This document shows positions 1 through 9,157 of a DNA stretch of 64,000 nt, in pieces. Position numbers and translations under genes: made by a program. Origin of the DNA: Bacteroidales bacterium (GTDB lineage: Bacteria > Bacteroidota > Bacteroidia > Bacteroidales > UBA1402); contig JAFUDT010000003.1 of the NCBI GenBank assembly GCA_017464285.1, forward strand, positions 1 through 64,000. Reading direction: 5' to 3'. Each line of letters opens with the position of its first letter. The first letter of the stretch is position 1. The notes below the pieces were generated by a model. That model was not told the DNA's origin. It did not search any database and was given only the letters and a program-made list of their open reading frames with translations.

Positions 1-141
1 ATCCGGTCGAACTACTTTCGTAAGGGATGCTTCTTCCATCTGTGGTTCTTCTCCCTTCAGCAAAATGCTTGAATCATCTTTTGAGCAACTGCCCAAAAGG
101 AACCCCAGAAGCATAAGGGATAATAATGATATTTTCTTCAT
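1..141 (-). CDS. Lipoprotein, N-terminal part only (cut by window edge)
   Basis: A minus-strand reading frame starts with ATG at 141 and runs off the left edge, giving 47 residues. It opens with a short basic start, a leucine-rich hydrophobic stretch and the lipobox LGSC, followed by an acidic/serine-rich linker, which is the pattern of a Bacteroidales surface or periplasmic lipoprotein. The rest of the protein is outside the window, so no family can be assigned. It lies 111 bp downstream of the O-antigen ligase-like gene on the same strand and could be cotranscribed with it. The signal sequence is clear; the function is unknown. Confidence 0.7.
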   Translation of the reverse strand, partial: MKKISLLSLMLLGFLLGSCSKDDSSILLKGEEPQMEEASLTKVVRPD

Positions 142-252
142 GATTAAATATATTAAAGATAATTACTCATGGTTGTACGATTCCTTTTGAGGCCGTAATC
201 ATATCGATACGTCTTGTCTTCCATGAAAAGACTTCCTCTTTGTCATTAAGTC

Positions 253-1935
253 TTATTTTCCCACATTATAGTTCTCGATATTATTAACGATGTTTTTTGC
301 TAATGATTTGATTTCCGTCACCTTATCTGATGGTACTTTGACGGGTTTTGTTATTATCTCGTTTGAGAGCCTATACATATCACTTAGTGATAAAGTCTTC
401 TGATATAATTGCAATTGGTAGTAAAGCGGAATAAAACGACAGGGAATCATCTTAGAGGCGTGCTCAAAAAATGATAGAGCATTATGAAAAGACACCTCAT
501 CCTTGTCTGCGTGAAAAACCTGCATATTAATCAAGCCGAGCATTAACTCTAGATCATAATCCGACCAGTGCTGTCGGCATTTCAAAGCAATATTTAATGC
601 AGTATCATAATCTTCAAATGATAATAACACGGCAGCGTAGTTATAAAGGAATGCTGGATTATTGCCCATCTCCTTTTCCAATGATTTGTATCCGTCAGTA
701 ATGTCGTTATCGATTATGCCATAGTTTACCTTGTCAACCAGTTCCTTCCACTTTAATTCCAGAGAAGTCTTGTTTGTTATGAAAACAATACAACAGATGG
801 ATAATATTATTGTAACCAATTTTACAAACCTAAAGGGAAGAATGCATGCGGTTGTCCGTTGACCTAAGTGTGTTTCCGTTATTAGTGTCCACATATTAAG
901 CAAAACAATCAACCATGTATATGGGTAACAAAAGGGGTATGAGAACAGCGAAAAAATAGCTAAGGATAACAATGATAGCAGAGCTCCCCAGCATAACGCA
1001 TTTAGAGTTCTCTTAGTAACAGCGCGTAAGAAAAAGAAGGCAGATAATAACAGGACAGAAAAACCCATTATTCCAAAATTGACAAGCAACAATAGGTACT
1101 CATTCATAGGATGCCTAATATTTCCTGCTAACATAGCAAAACGACTTTGCGGATGAGCTGCAAAATAGTGCGCTTGGTAATCCATGTAATGAGAGGTGAA
1201 CCCATTCAATCCAAAGCCGAAACACGGTTTATCTTTAATCATCTCAATAGAGCAGAGGCTAATCAAAAATCTTCCGTCGGAAGAATCTTTGTTTACAAAA
1301 TATAAACCGAATGATAGTATTAGAAACAGAACAATGGAAACTCTGATTGCTTGAGTCCTGTTCTTAAATAAATGAGATAGGAGGAAGATATAGATGATTG
1401 TTAGGGTTATAATACCAGCTCTGGATTTGGTGTATAAGAGGAATAGAAATATGGCTGATAATACAAGTATTGCTATGGGTACAGCATAAGAACTCTTCTT
1501 CTTCAACAGCAAAAAACAATATGGGGCCGTGATACACACAGAGGATACAATGCCGGCTGAATTGTCAAAAGAACCTGTCACATTTGCTTCACCTGAAACA
1601 AATGCTTTCCCCAAAGAATACAGCATATTGGCAGTGACGCATGTCACTAAAGCATAAAAGACAAATTCCCTTTTCGGGAGCCCCCCCCCCCGCTTTTTTA
1701 ATCTTGTTTTACTATCATTATTTGCCAAATGAGAGTTAATACCCCCAACTGATAACAATAATAAGATGCCACAAATACACAGAATAACCGCATAACGTTT
1801 TGGTAATAATAGTCCATCGACTACTTTATCCGAAGTCAAAAACAGGGAAGATATGGCAGCTCCAACGAATAATATAGCGCAAACTCCATGGATGAAGCGC
1901 TTGTGCCGTGCTATGTTTAATCTATCCCATGGCAT
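253..1935 (-). CDS. O-antigen ligase / polymerase-like membrane protein with C-terminal TPR-like region
   Basis: The protein is about 560 aa with roughly ten hydrophobic segments in its first 390 residues, then a soluble helical C-terminus that looks like tetratricopeptide repeats. The loop near residue 250 contains HPMNEYLLLLVNFGIMG, resembling the conserved H-N-x-x-L region of the Wzy/WaaL O-antigen ligase family (PF04932). Such proteins act in the inner membrane on lipid-linked glycans, either polymerising or ligating them. I place the start at ATG 1935, not at the upstream TTG at 1980, because that TTG lies inside a promoter -7 box. The gene is much more AT-rich than its right-hand neighbours, suggesting transfer. 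An 11-G tract lies at about codon 83 and currently keeps the frame open. The acceptor glycan cannot be told from sequence. Confidence 0.75.
   Translation of the reverse strand: MPWDRLNIARHKRFIHGVCAILFVGAAISSLFLTSDKVVDGLLLPKRYAVILCICGILLLLSVGGINSHLANNDSKTRLKKRGGGLPKREFVFYALVTCVTANMLYSLGKAFVSGEANVTGSFDNSAGIVSSVCITAPYCFLLLKKKSSYAVPIAILVLSAIFLFLLYTKSRAGIITLTIIYIFLLSHLFKNRTQAIRVSIVLFLILSFGLYFVNKDSSDGRFLISLCSIEMIKDKPCFGFGLNGFTSHYMDYQAHYFAAHPQSRFAMLAGNIRHPMNEYLLLLVNFGIMGFSVLLLSAFFFLRAVTKRTLNALCWGALLSLLSLAIFSLFSYPFCYPYTWLIVLLNMWTLITETHLGQRTTACILPFRFVKLVTIILSICCIVFITNKTSLELKWKELVDKVNYGIIDNDITDGYKSLEKEMGNNPAFLYNYAAVLLSFEDYDTALNIALKCRQHWSDYDLELMLGLINMQVFHADKDEVSFHNALSFFEHASKMIPCRFIPLYYQLQLYQKTLSLSDMYRLSNEIITKPVKVPSDKVTEIKSLAKNIVNNIENYNVGK
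1681..1691 (-). repeat. Poly-G tract (11 G on the coding strand) inside the O-antigen ligase-like gene
   Basis: Eleven C on the plus strand read as eleven G in the coding direction, giving R-G-G-G around codon 83 after the first membrane segments. A gain or loss of one or two G would shift the frame. Tracts of this length are prone to slipped-strand mispairing, so it is a candidate contingency tract. Confidence 0.8.
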
Positions 1936-1977
1936 ACATGTAATGTGTTTCTTTGTTAAAGAATATTCATCCGAGCG

Positions 1978-1985
1978 CAAAGATA
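1978..1985 (-). promoter_or_regulatory. Putative -7 box of the O-antigen ligase-like gene
   Basis: The minus strand reads TATCTTTG, matching the Bacteroidota -7 consensus TAnnTTTG, 43 bp upstream of the ATG at 1935. No good -33 TTTG is seen at the usual distance. Confidence 0.5.
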
Positions 1986-2114
1986 ATGGTTTATGTCAAT
2001 TTTTTCATGTCTAGGCTGTTTTTTTGTAATAATCACCCTAAAATTATAAGCATTCAAGCATTCTCCTTAACTACAGCAGAAGCCAATTACTACCGGTCAA
2101 ATAATCCCGGTGTT

Positions 2115-2146
2115 GTTGCAAAAGCCTTTGGATTGCACTATCTTTG
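2115..2146 (+). promoter_or_regulatory. Putative promoter of the aminotransferase gene
   Basis: GTTG (2115-2118), a 20-bp spacer and TATCTTTG (2139-2146) fit TTTG-N19-21-TAnnTTTG with one mismatch. It makes a start at 2144 impossible for a transcript from this promoter and favours ATG 2168. Confidence 0.6.
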
Positions 2147-2167
2147 CAGAGTTTTCAACTGATAGCT

Positions 2168-3367
2168 ATGCCTTTGCCCTCACATCGCGGGTGGATCATG
2201 CCCGAATCGCCTATCCGTAAACTGGTGCCCCTGGCTCGCGAAGCCGAGAAACGGGGTGTCGAGATATACCATCTGAATATCGGTCAGCCCGACATACCGA
2301 CACCTCAGGTCGGCATGGACGTGTTGCAGCATATCGACCGCAAGGTGTTGGAATATACCAACTCCGAAGGCCTGCTCAGCCTGCGTGAGAAACTGGCGGC
2401 CTACTATCACCGTTTCGGCATCGAGGTGACCCCCGACGAAATCATCATCACCACCGGCGGCTCCGAAGCGGTGCTGTTTGCCTTTATGGCCTGTCTGGAT
2501 CAGGGTGACGAGATTGTGGTGCCCGAGCCGGCCTATGCCAACTATACGGCATTCGCCATTTCGGGCGGAGCCATTATCCGGCCTTTCCTGTCGAGTATCG
2601 ACAACGATTTCGCGCTGCCCTCGTTCGAGGAGTTCGAGCAGATGATCACCAAGCGCACCCGGGCCATTCTTATCTGCAATCCCAACAACCCTACGGGCCA
2701 TATCTACAGCGCCGAGGAGATGGAGCATATCCGTCAGCTGGTCAGGAAATACGACCTCTACCTGTTTTCGGACGAGGTCTATCGGGAGTTCTGCTATACC
2801 GATACGCCGCATATTTCGGCCATGCAGCTCAAGGGTATCGAGGACAATGTCATCCTCATCGACTCGGTCTCGAAGCGCTACAGCGAGTGTGGCATCCGCA
2901 TCGGCGCGCTGGTCACCAAGAACAAGCAGGTGCGCCGCGACGTGATGAAGTTCTGCCAGGCCCGCCTTTGTCCGCCCCTGATCGGTCAGCTGGTGGCCGA
3001 GGCTTCGATGGATGCTCCCGAGTCGTATATGAAGGGCGTCTATGACGAATACCTGGCCCGCCGCAATTTCGTGGTTGAGGCCATCAACGCCATTCCGGGC
3101 TGCTACACGCCCAAACCCATGGGTGCTTTCTATACGGTGGCCCGTCTGCCCATCGACGATGCCGACAAATACTGCGCCTGGCTGCTCGAAAGCTTCGAAC
3201 ACGAGGGCAGGACCATCATGGTGGCTCCGGCTTCGGGATTCTATTCCCTGCAGAACGTGGGACGTAATGAGGTGCGTATCTCCTACACCATGAACCAGGC
3301 CGATCTGGCTGTCGCCATGGACCTGCTGCGTCGTTCGCTGGCTGTCTATCCCGGCCGCACCATGTAG
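2168..3367 (+). CDS. Class I/II PLP-dependent aminotransferase (aspartate aminotransferase-like)
   Basis: This 399-aa protein has the fold type I aminotransferase hallmarks: a GQPDIPTP region near the N-terminus, the NPNNPTG motif, the YSDEVYRE-type segment (here FSDEVYREF), and the lysine of DSVSKRYSECG (about Lys236) that should form the Schiff base with pyridoxal phosphate. It would move an amino group between an amino acid and a 2-oxo acid in the cytoplasm; the exact substrate is not readable. The start is ATG 2168, just after a Bacteroidota promoter; an earlier in-frame start lies inside the promoter. The permease gene follows after 31 bp, so the two are probably cotranscribed. Confidence 0.88.
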   Translation: MPLPSHRGWIMPESPIRKLVPLAREAEKRGVEIYHLNIGQPDIPTPQVGMDVLQHIDRKVLEYTNSEGLLSLREKLAAYYHRFGIEVTPDEIIITTGGSEAVLFAFMACLDQGDEIVVPEPAYANYTAFAISGGAIIRPFLSSIDNDFALPSFEEFEQMITKRTRAILICNPNNPTGHIYSAEEMEHIRQLVRKYDLYLFSDEVYREFCYTDTPHISAMQLKGIEDNVILIDSVSKRYSECGIRIGALVTKNKQVRRDVMKFCQARLCPPLIGQLVAEASMDAPESYMKGVYDEYLARRNFVVEAINAIPGCYTPKPMGAFYTVARLPIDDADKYCAWLLESFEHEGRTIMVAPASGFYSLQNVGRNEVRISYTMNQADLAVAMDLLRRSLAVYPGRTM

Positions 3368-3398
3368 GCCTCAGCCTTGCCCGGAGGTTACAGTTGTC

Positions 3399-4646
3399 AT
3401 GGATTATACCTATCATATTGCCAAGCGTCTGTTCTTCAGTACGGAACAAGACAAGCGCGTGTCCCGGCCCGCTGTGAGGATAGCCCTGATCGGTATTGCT
3501 GTTGGTTTGGCCGTGATGCTCATTTCCGTTGCCGTTGTCATCGGCTTCAAGCATCAGGTCGAAAGCAATGTGGTGGGGCTCAGTTCGCATATCCAGCTCA
3601 CGAGCTATCAGTCGAACTTTTCCTACGAAATGGCTCCCGTCGAGCAGTCCGACAGTTTGCCGCTGTGGCTGGCTGACATTCCCAATGTCCGTCATATCCA
3701 GCATTTCACCACCAAACCGGGCATCATCAAACTCTCGGACAATGTGCAGACGGTGGTATTCAAGGGAGTGGCCTCCGATTTTGACTGGGATTTCCTCCAG
3801 GAGCGGATGACCGATGGCCGCCTGCCCGATTACGGGAGTGACACGCTTTCTGCCGAAGTTCTCATTTCCCGTACGCTGGCCGACCTGCTGGAACTGAAAA
3901 CCGACGACAGCTTTGTCTCCTATTTCACCCGTGATGAACGGATTCTGGCCCGACGATGGACAATTTCGGGTATTTTCGACACCCACTTTTCAGAGTTCGA
4001 CAAAACTTTCGTGCTGGTCGACAACCGCCAGATAGCCCGGCTCAACGGCTGGGAGCCGGGGCAGACGGGCGGGCTGGAAATCTTCGTCGACGACATCCGC
4101 CGTCTGCCCCGGACCGATATGCTTCTTTACGAGCGTCTGTTCGACATAGCAGACAGCAAGGGCTATACCTATTACGCCCAGTCGGTCTACGACCTGAATC
4201 CCGAGATGTTCGGCTGGCTCGATTTGCTCGATATGAATGTCTGGTTTATCCTGATACTGATGATTTTTGTTTCGGGCTTCAACATGATTTCCGGCCTGTT
4301 GATCCTGATTCTGGAGCGCACCCGTCTTATCGGGCTGCTCAAGTCACTGGGGGCGGACAACGCTGCGGTACGCCGGATTTTCGTCTGGCTGTCGGCCATG
4401 CTCATCGGCAAAGGGTTGCTCTGGGGCAATGCACTGGGACTGGGGCTCTGCGCCCTGCAGTATTTTTTTCATCTGATCCCCCTGGATCCTTCGGTCTATT
4501 ATGTGGCTTCGGTGCCCATCGAGTTCAACTGGTTCTACATCCTGCTGATCAATGTCGGTACGGTGGCCGCGTCACTGCTGATGATGTTGCTGCCCACCAT
4601 GCTGGTGAGCCGGATCGTCCCTGTCAAGGCCATCCGTTTTGAGTGA
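3399..4646 (+). CDS. FtsX/LolC-like ABC transporter permease
   Basis: A 415-aa inner-membrane protein with one hydrophobic helix near residues 30-55, a large periplasmic domain, and three hydrophobic helices in the last 140 residues. This is the MacB-PCD plus FtsX layout of the LolC/LolE/MacB permeases. The conserved patch SGLLILILERTRLIGLLKSL before the second helix is typical of LolC/E, which lift lipoproteins off the inner membrane. No partner ATPase (LolD-like) is encoded nearby, so it must use one from elsewhere. It follows the aminotransferase closely and ends 167 bp before the next gene. Confidence 0.82.
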   Translation: MDYTYHIAKRLFFSTEQDKRVSRPAVRIALIGIAVGLAVMLISVAVVIGFKHQVESNVVGLSSHIQLTSYQSNFSYEMAPVEQSDSLPLWLADIPNVRHIQHFTTKPGIIKLSDNVQTVVFKGVASDFDWDFLQERMTDGRLPDYGSDTLSAEVLISRTLADLLELKTDDSFVSYFTRDERILARRWTISGIFDTHFSEFDKTFVLVDNRQIARLNGWEPGQTGGLEIFVDDIRRLPRTDMLLYERLFDIADSKGYTYYAQSVYDLNPEMFGWLDLLDMNVWFILILMIFVSGFNMISGLLILILERTRLIGLLKSLGADNAAVRRIFVWLSAMLIGKGLLWGNALGLGLCALQYFFHLIPLDPSVYYVASVPIEFNWFYILLINVGTVAASLLMMLLPTMLVSRIVPVKAIRFE

Positions 4647-4740
4647 TGGTGGCGGACGGACGTCCTTCCCGAAGTTTTTTCTGCAAAAATAGCTGGCCGG
4701 GCTTGGCTTTGTAGGTTCTGCTGATTATCTTTGGAATCCT

Positions 4741-4770
4741 TTTGAAGTCGGGGATAAAACATTATCTTTG
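4741..4770 (+). promoter_or_regulatory. Putative promoter of the GH51-rhaB-rhaA set
   Basis: TTTG (4741-4744), an 18-bp spacer and TATCTTTG (4763-4770) match the Bacteroidota promoter form. A second TATCTTTG lies at 4726-4733 and could be an alternative start. The ATG of the first gene is 43 bp downstream. Confidence 0.6.
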
Positions 4771-4813
4771 CCCCAAAGGGGAAGCCATTGTCTATCTACC
4801 AAACAACAGAGCT

Positions 4814-6370
4814 ATGAAACATATTTCAGTATTGTCCGGCCTGGTGCTGTCAGTGGTCCTGGGCGTATCGGCCGCCGACAAAGCCACGCTTATCGTCAAC
4901 GGGGATCAGCCCGGGTCCCAGATCAGCCGCCATATCTACGGCCACTTTTCCGAACATCTGGGGCACTGCATCTATGGCGGCATCTGGGTGGGACCGGACT
5001 CTCCGATTCCCAATACCGACGGCTATCGTAACGATGTCGTGGCGGCACTCAAGGAAATCAGGGTACCCAACCTGCGCTGGCCCGGCGGCTGCTTTGCCGA
5101 TGAATACCACTGGCGTGACGGCATCGGACCCCGCGAGAGCCGTCCCAAGATGATCAACACGCACTGGGGCGGGGTGGTGGAAGACAACTCCTTCGGAACA
5201 CATGAGTTCCTGAACTTTTGCGAACTGATCGGCACGGAACCCTATATTTGCGGCAATCTGGGCAGCGGAACCGTCGAAGAAATGTCCAAGTGGGTTGAAT
5301 ACATCACTTTCGACGGCGAATCGCCCATGGCCAACCTTCGCCGGCAGAACGGACGGGACAAGCCCTGGAAAGTACAGTTCTGGGGCGTCGGCAACGAAAA
5401 CTGGGGCTGCGGGGGCAATATGACCCCTGAGCATTATTCCGACCTTTACCGCAATTATGCCACCTATTGCCGTGACTACAGCGGCAACCGCCTGCGCAAG
5501 ATTGCCGGCGGTCCCAATTCGGGCGATGTCAACTGGACCGAGGTGCTGATGAAAAATATCGGTTCGGGACGTATGTGGGGCCTGTCGCTCCACTACTACA
5601 CGGTACCCAAGGGCTGGGGGCCCGGCGGCAAGGGCTCGGCCACGAAATTCAGTGAAGAAGAATATGCCGTCACGATGGAGAAAGCCTTGGCCATGGACGA
5701 CCTGATTACCCGGCACAGCGAGGTGATGGACAAATACGACCCCCGCAAGCGAGTGGCTTTCTGTGTCGATGAATGGGGCGCCTGGTACGATGTGGAACCG
5801 GGTACCAACCCCGGCTTCCTCTATCAGCAGAACACGCTGCGCGATGCCTTGATCTGCGCCTCCACGATGAATATTTTCCACAAGCACTGCGACCGGGTAC
5901 GTATGGCCAATATCGCCCAGATGGTCAATGTCCTGCAGTCCATCATCCTTACCGAGGGCGACAAGATGCTGCTTACGCCGACCTATCACGTCTACAACAT
6001 GTACAAAGTACATCAGGATGCCACCAACCTTCCCGTAGAACTGGATGCTCCGCTCTATGTGGAAGGCTCGCACAGTCTTGCGGCGCTGAATGCCAGTGCC
6101 TCCCGGGACAAGGAGGGGGTGGTACATCTGTCGGTGGTCAATATCGATCCGGAGAATGCGGTCCAGATGACTTGCCAGCTCAGGGGCATGACAGCTGCCA
6201 CGGTGAGCGGACAGATTCTGACAGCCGAGCGCCTGGATGTCCACAATACCTTTCAGCAGCCCGAGAATATCCGGCTGCAGGATTTCAAGGCTGCCAAACT
6301 GAACCGTAAAACCGGCGAACTTACGCTGACCGTACCGGCCAAGTCGGTCATTACCCTGACTATTCAATAA
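4814..6370 (+). CDS. Alpha-L-arabinofuranosidase, GH51, secreted
   Basis: The 518-aa protein begins with a signal peptide ending around VLGVSAA. GH51 hallmarks follow: [10 protein letters not shown] near the N-terminus, the acid/base glutamate in [11 protein letters not shown], and the nucleophile glutamate in CVDEWGAWY, followed by a C-terminal beta-sandwich. The enzyme should remove terminal L-arabinofuranose from arabinoxylan, arabinan or pectin side chains, probably in the periplasm. The start is ATG 4814, because longer in-frame forms lack the signal peptide at the N-terminus and overlap the promoter. rhaB follows after only 6 bp, so release of arabinose is linked in transcription to rhamnose catabolism, as expected if the substrate is pectin-like. 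Confidence 0.9.
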   Translation: MKHISVLSGLVLSVVLGVSAADKATLIVNGDQPGSQISRHIYGHFSEHLGHCIYGGIWVGPDSPIPNTDGYRNDVVAALKEIRVPNLRWPGGCFADEYHWRDGIGPRESRPKMINTHWGGVVEDNSFGTHEFLNFCELIGTEPYICGNLGSGTVEEMSKWVEYITFDGESPMANLRRQNGRDKPWKVQFWGVGNENWGCGGNMTPEHYSDLYRNYATYCRDYSGNRLRKIAGGPNSGDVNWTEVLMKNIGSGRMWGLSLHYYTVPKGWGPGGKGSATKFSEEEYAVTMEKALAMDDLITRHSEVMDKYDPRKRVAFCVDEWGAWYDVEPGTNPGFLYQQNTLRDALICASTMNIFHKHCDRVRMANIAQMVNVLQSIILTEGDKMLLTPTYHVYNMYKVHQDATNLPVELDAPLYVEGSHSLAALNASASRDKEGVVHLSVVNIDPENAVQMTCQLRGMTAATVSGQILTAERLDVHNTFQQPENIRLQDFKAAKLNRKTGELTLTVPAKSVITLTIQ

Positions 6371-6376
6371 TTTTTT

Positions 6377-7858
6377 ATGGAAAAGACATACAATTTTCTT
6401 GCTTTTGACCTGGGGGCCACCAGCGGCAGAACCATCCTGGCCACCTTGGACAGGGAAAAACTGGAAATGAAGGAGCTCACCCGTTTCCCCAATCTGTTGT
6501 TGCCCATCGGCGGTAAATTCTACTGGAATATCTACAGCCTGTACGAATCTCTGAAAAACGGCCTGGCAGCCGCGGCTAAGGAAGGCCGGCATATCGATGC
6601 CATCGGTATCGACACCTGGGGAGTGGACTTTGTCTATGTCGGTAAGGACGGCTCTTTCCTGGGCTGCCCGCGCGCCTACCGCGATCCTTATACGGATGGC
6701 ATACCCGAGAAGTTTTTCCAGCTGGTGCCGCGCAAGCAGGTCTATGACCTGACGGGCATCCAGGTGATGAACTTCAACAGTCTCTACCAACTCTATGCCT
6801 CCCGTCTGGCCGGCTGCTCGGCACTGGAAGCCGCCGACAAGATTCTTTTCATGCCCGATGCCCTGTCTTATATGCTGACAGGCAAGATGATTTGCGAGTA
6901 CACCATCGCCTCCACCTCGCAGATGCTCAATCCGCGTACCAAGCAGTTTGAGCAGTCCCTGCTCGAGGCGGCCGGCATCAATCCCGCCCTTCTGCCCGAA
7001 ATTACCAACCCCGGTGTGATTATCGGCCCGCTGACCGATGCGCTGGCCGAAGAAAGCGGGCTGGGCAAGGTGCCTGTCGTGGCCGTGGCCGGTCACGATA
7101 CAGGCTCGGCAGTGGCAGCCGTACCGGCCGAGAGCGAGGGTTTTGCCTATCTGAGCTGTGGTACCTGGTCGCTGATGGGAATCGAGGTCAAGGATCCGAT
7201 CATCAACGACGAGACCTGCCGGATGAATTTCACCAATGAGGGTGGGGTGGACGGTACAACCCGTTTCCTGAAGAACATCACCGGCATGTGGCTTTTGGAA
7301 CAGTGCCGCAAGGAATGGAAGAAAAAACTGAATGTATCCTATTCTTATCCCACCATCGCCGAGCTGGCGGCCTCGGCGGATGCGTTCCGTTCGCTCATCG
7401 ACCCGGACGATCCCTCTTTTGCCAATCCTCCGAGCATGGTCAAGGCTATCGAGAACTATTGCGAGCGCACCGGCCAGCTGGTGCCCCAGAATCATGCCCA
7501 GTTTATCCGCTGCATCTACGACAGTCTGGCTCTGAAATACCGCATGACCCTGGCCAACTTGCAGAATGTCGCTCCTTTCAAGATCGAGAAACTGCATATC
7601 ATCGGCGGCGGTGCCCAGAACCCCTTTGTCTGTCAGCATACGGCCAGTGCTGTAGGCATACCGGTCGTGGCCGGCCCGTCGGAAGCCACGGCCATCGGCA
7701 ATGTCATGATGCAGGCCAAGGCCCTGGGAGTCGTCAAGGACCTCCGGGAAATGCGTCAGCTGATTTCCACCTCCATCCAGACCAACATTTATCTGCCTCA
7801 GGACAGTACGGCCTGGGAACTGGCCTATCAGCGTTTCCGTTCTATCGTGGAAAAATAG
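6377..7858 (+). CDS. rhaB: Rhamnulokinase
   Basis: This 493-aa FGGY-family sugar kinase has the N-terminal nucleotide-binding start FDLGATSGRTILATL, the IDTWGVDFVYV segment and the GHDTGSAVAAVPA region that are characteristic of rhamnulokinase. It phosphorylates L-rhamnulose to L-rhamnulose 1-phosphate with ATP in the cytoplasm. The length agrees with the family. It lies between the GH51 gene (6 bp) and rhaA (37 bp). The aldolase that would cleave the product (RhaD) is not in the window. Confidence 0.92.
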   Translation: MEKTYNFLAFDLGATSGRTILATLDREKLEMKELTRFPNLLLPIGGKFYWNIYSLYESLKNGLAAAAKEGRHIDAIGIDTWGVDFVYVGKDGSFLGCPRAYRDPYTDGIPEKFFQLVPRKQVYDLTGIQVMNFNSLYQLYASRLAGCSALEAADKILFMPDALSYMLTGKMICEYTIASTSQMLNPRTKQFEQSLLEAAGINPALLPEITNPGVIIGPLTDALAEESGLGKVPVVAVAGHDTGSAVAAVPAESEGFAYLSCGTWSLMGIEVKDPIINDETCRMNFTNEGGVDGTTRFLKNITGMWLLEQCRKEWKKKLNVSYSYPTIAELAASADAFRSLIDPDDPSFANPPSMVKAIENYCERTGQLVPQNHAQFIRCIYDSLALKYRMTLANLQNVAPFKIEKLHIIGGGAQNPFVCQHTASAVGIPVVAGPSEATAIGNVMMQAKALGVVKDLREMRQLISTSIQTNIYLPQDSTAWELAYQRFRSIVEK

Positions 7859-7895
7859 ACATCAATATTCTAATAACAATTTAATACACAGGTTT

Positions 7896-9149
7896 ATGGT
7901 AAAAGAGAAAAACGTTCGGCAGGCCTATGAGGTCGCCAAAGAACGCTATGCCGCCATCGGCATTGATACAGATCAGGTGCTTGACCTGCTCGAGAAGCAA
8001 CAGATTTCCCTGCACTGCTGGCAGACCGACGATGTGATCGGCTTCGAACGCAACGAAGCCTTGTCAGGAGGCATTCAGACCACCGGCAACTATCCCGGCC
8101 GTGCCCGCAACATCGACGAGGTGCGTCAGGATATCGAATTTGTCAAGACCCTGCTGGCGGGCAAGCACCGTCTGAACCTGCATGAAATCTACGGCGATTT
8201 CGGCGGAAAGTTCGTCGATCGCGACCAGGTGGAGGTCAAGCACTTTCAGAGCTGGATTGATTGGGCCAAGGCCAACGACATGAAGCTCGACTTCAACTCC
8301 ACCTCCTTCTCACATCCCAAGAGCGGCGATATGACCCTTTCGAATCCCGATAAGGGCATCCGCGATTTCTGGATTGAGCATACCAAACGCTGCCGCCGCA
8401 TTGCCGATGCCATGGGTAAAGCCCAGAACGACCCCTGTATCATGAATATCTGGGTACACGACGGTTCGAAGGACGTGCCCGTACAGCGCAAGAAATATCG
8501 TGAAATCCTGGCCGCTTCGCTCGACGAGATCATGACCGAAAAACTCGACGGCGTGAAGAACTGCTTCGAAGCCAAACTCTTCGGCATCGGACTGGAATCC
8601 TACACGGTAGGCTCACACGACTTTTATACCGCCTATTGCGCCACGCGCAAGCAGATGTACACGCTGGACACCGGCCACTACGAACCCACCGAGAATGTCA
8701 GCGACTTTGTCTCCACCCTGCTCATGTACGTGCCCGAGCTGATGCTGCACGTAAGCCGTCCGATCCGTTGGGACTCCGACCATGTGACCATCATGAACGA
8801 CCAGACACTTGACCTGTTCAAGGAACTGGTCCGCGCAGACGCGCTGGACCGTGCCCACGTCGGCCTGGACTATTTCGACGCTTCGATCAACCGCATCGGT
8901 GCCTATATCATCGGCACTCGTGCCACGCAGAAATGCATCCTTCAGGCTCTGCTCGAGCCCAAGGCCATGCTTCGCGACTACGAAGACAAGGGGATGTATT
9001 TCCAGCGGCTCGCGCTGTTGGAGGAGGCCAAGTCCCTGCCTTTCGGAGCCGTGTTCGATTACTTCAACCTCAGGAACGATGTTCCCGTAGGCGAGGATTT
9101 CATCGGCTGCATCCAGCAGTACGAGAAAGATGTCACATCCAAGCGGTAG
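7896..9149 (+). CDS. rhaA: L-rhamnose isomerase
   Basis: A 417-aa protein of the family's usual size, with the RhaA signatures SGGIQTTGNYPGRARN near residue 50, LDFNSTSFSHPKSGDMTLS and IWVHDGSKD. It interconverts L-rhamnose and L-rhamnulose in the cytoplasm using a divalent metal, the step before RhaB. The gene order kinase then isomerase, with a 37-bp gap, indicates an operon. Aminopeptidase P follows after 8 bp, probably as a passenger in the same transcript and not as part of the pathway. Confidence 0.94.
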   Translation: MVKEKNVRQAYEVAKERYAAIGIDTDQVLDLLEKQQISLHCWQTDDVIGFERNEALSGGIQTTGNYPGRARNIDEVRQDIEFVKTLLAGKHRLNLHEIYGDFGGKFVDRDQVEVKHFQSWIDWAKANDMKLDFNSTSFSHPKSGDMTLSNPDKGIRDFWIEHTKRCRRIADAMGKAQNDPCIMNIWVHDGSKDVPVQRKKYREILAASLDEIMTEKLDGVKNCFEAKLFGIGLESYTVGSHDFYTAYCATRKQMYTLDTGHYEPTENVSDFVSTLLMYVPELMLHVSRPIRWDSDHVTIMNDQTLDLFKELVRADALDRAHVGLDYFDASINRIGAYIIGTRATQKCILQALLEPKAMLRDYEDKGMYFQRLALLEEAKSLPFGAVFDYFNLRNDVPVGEDFIGCIQQYEKDVTSKR

Positions 9150-9157
9150 GCTGAACA

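Noticed and set aside
4850-7639. A 929-aa open frame on the minus strand opposite the GH51 and rhaB genes
   Set aside because: It lies wholly against two clearly recognised genes, has no family-like motif and many His/Gly/Val residues as expected from the complement of GC-rich codons. It is an antisense by-product of codon bias.
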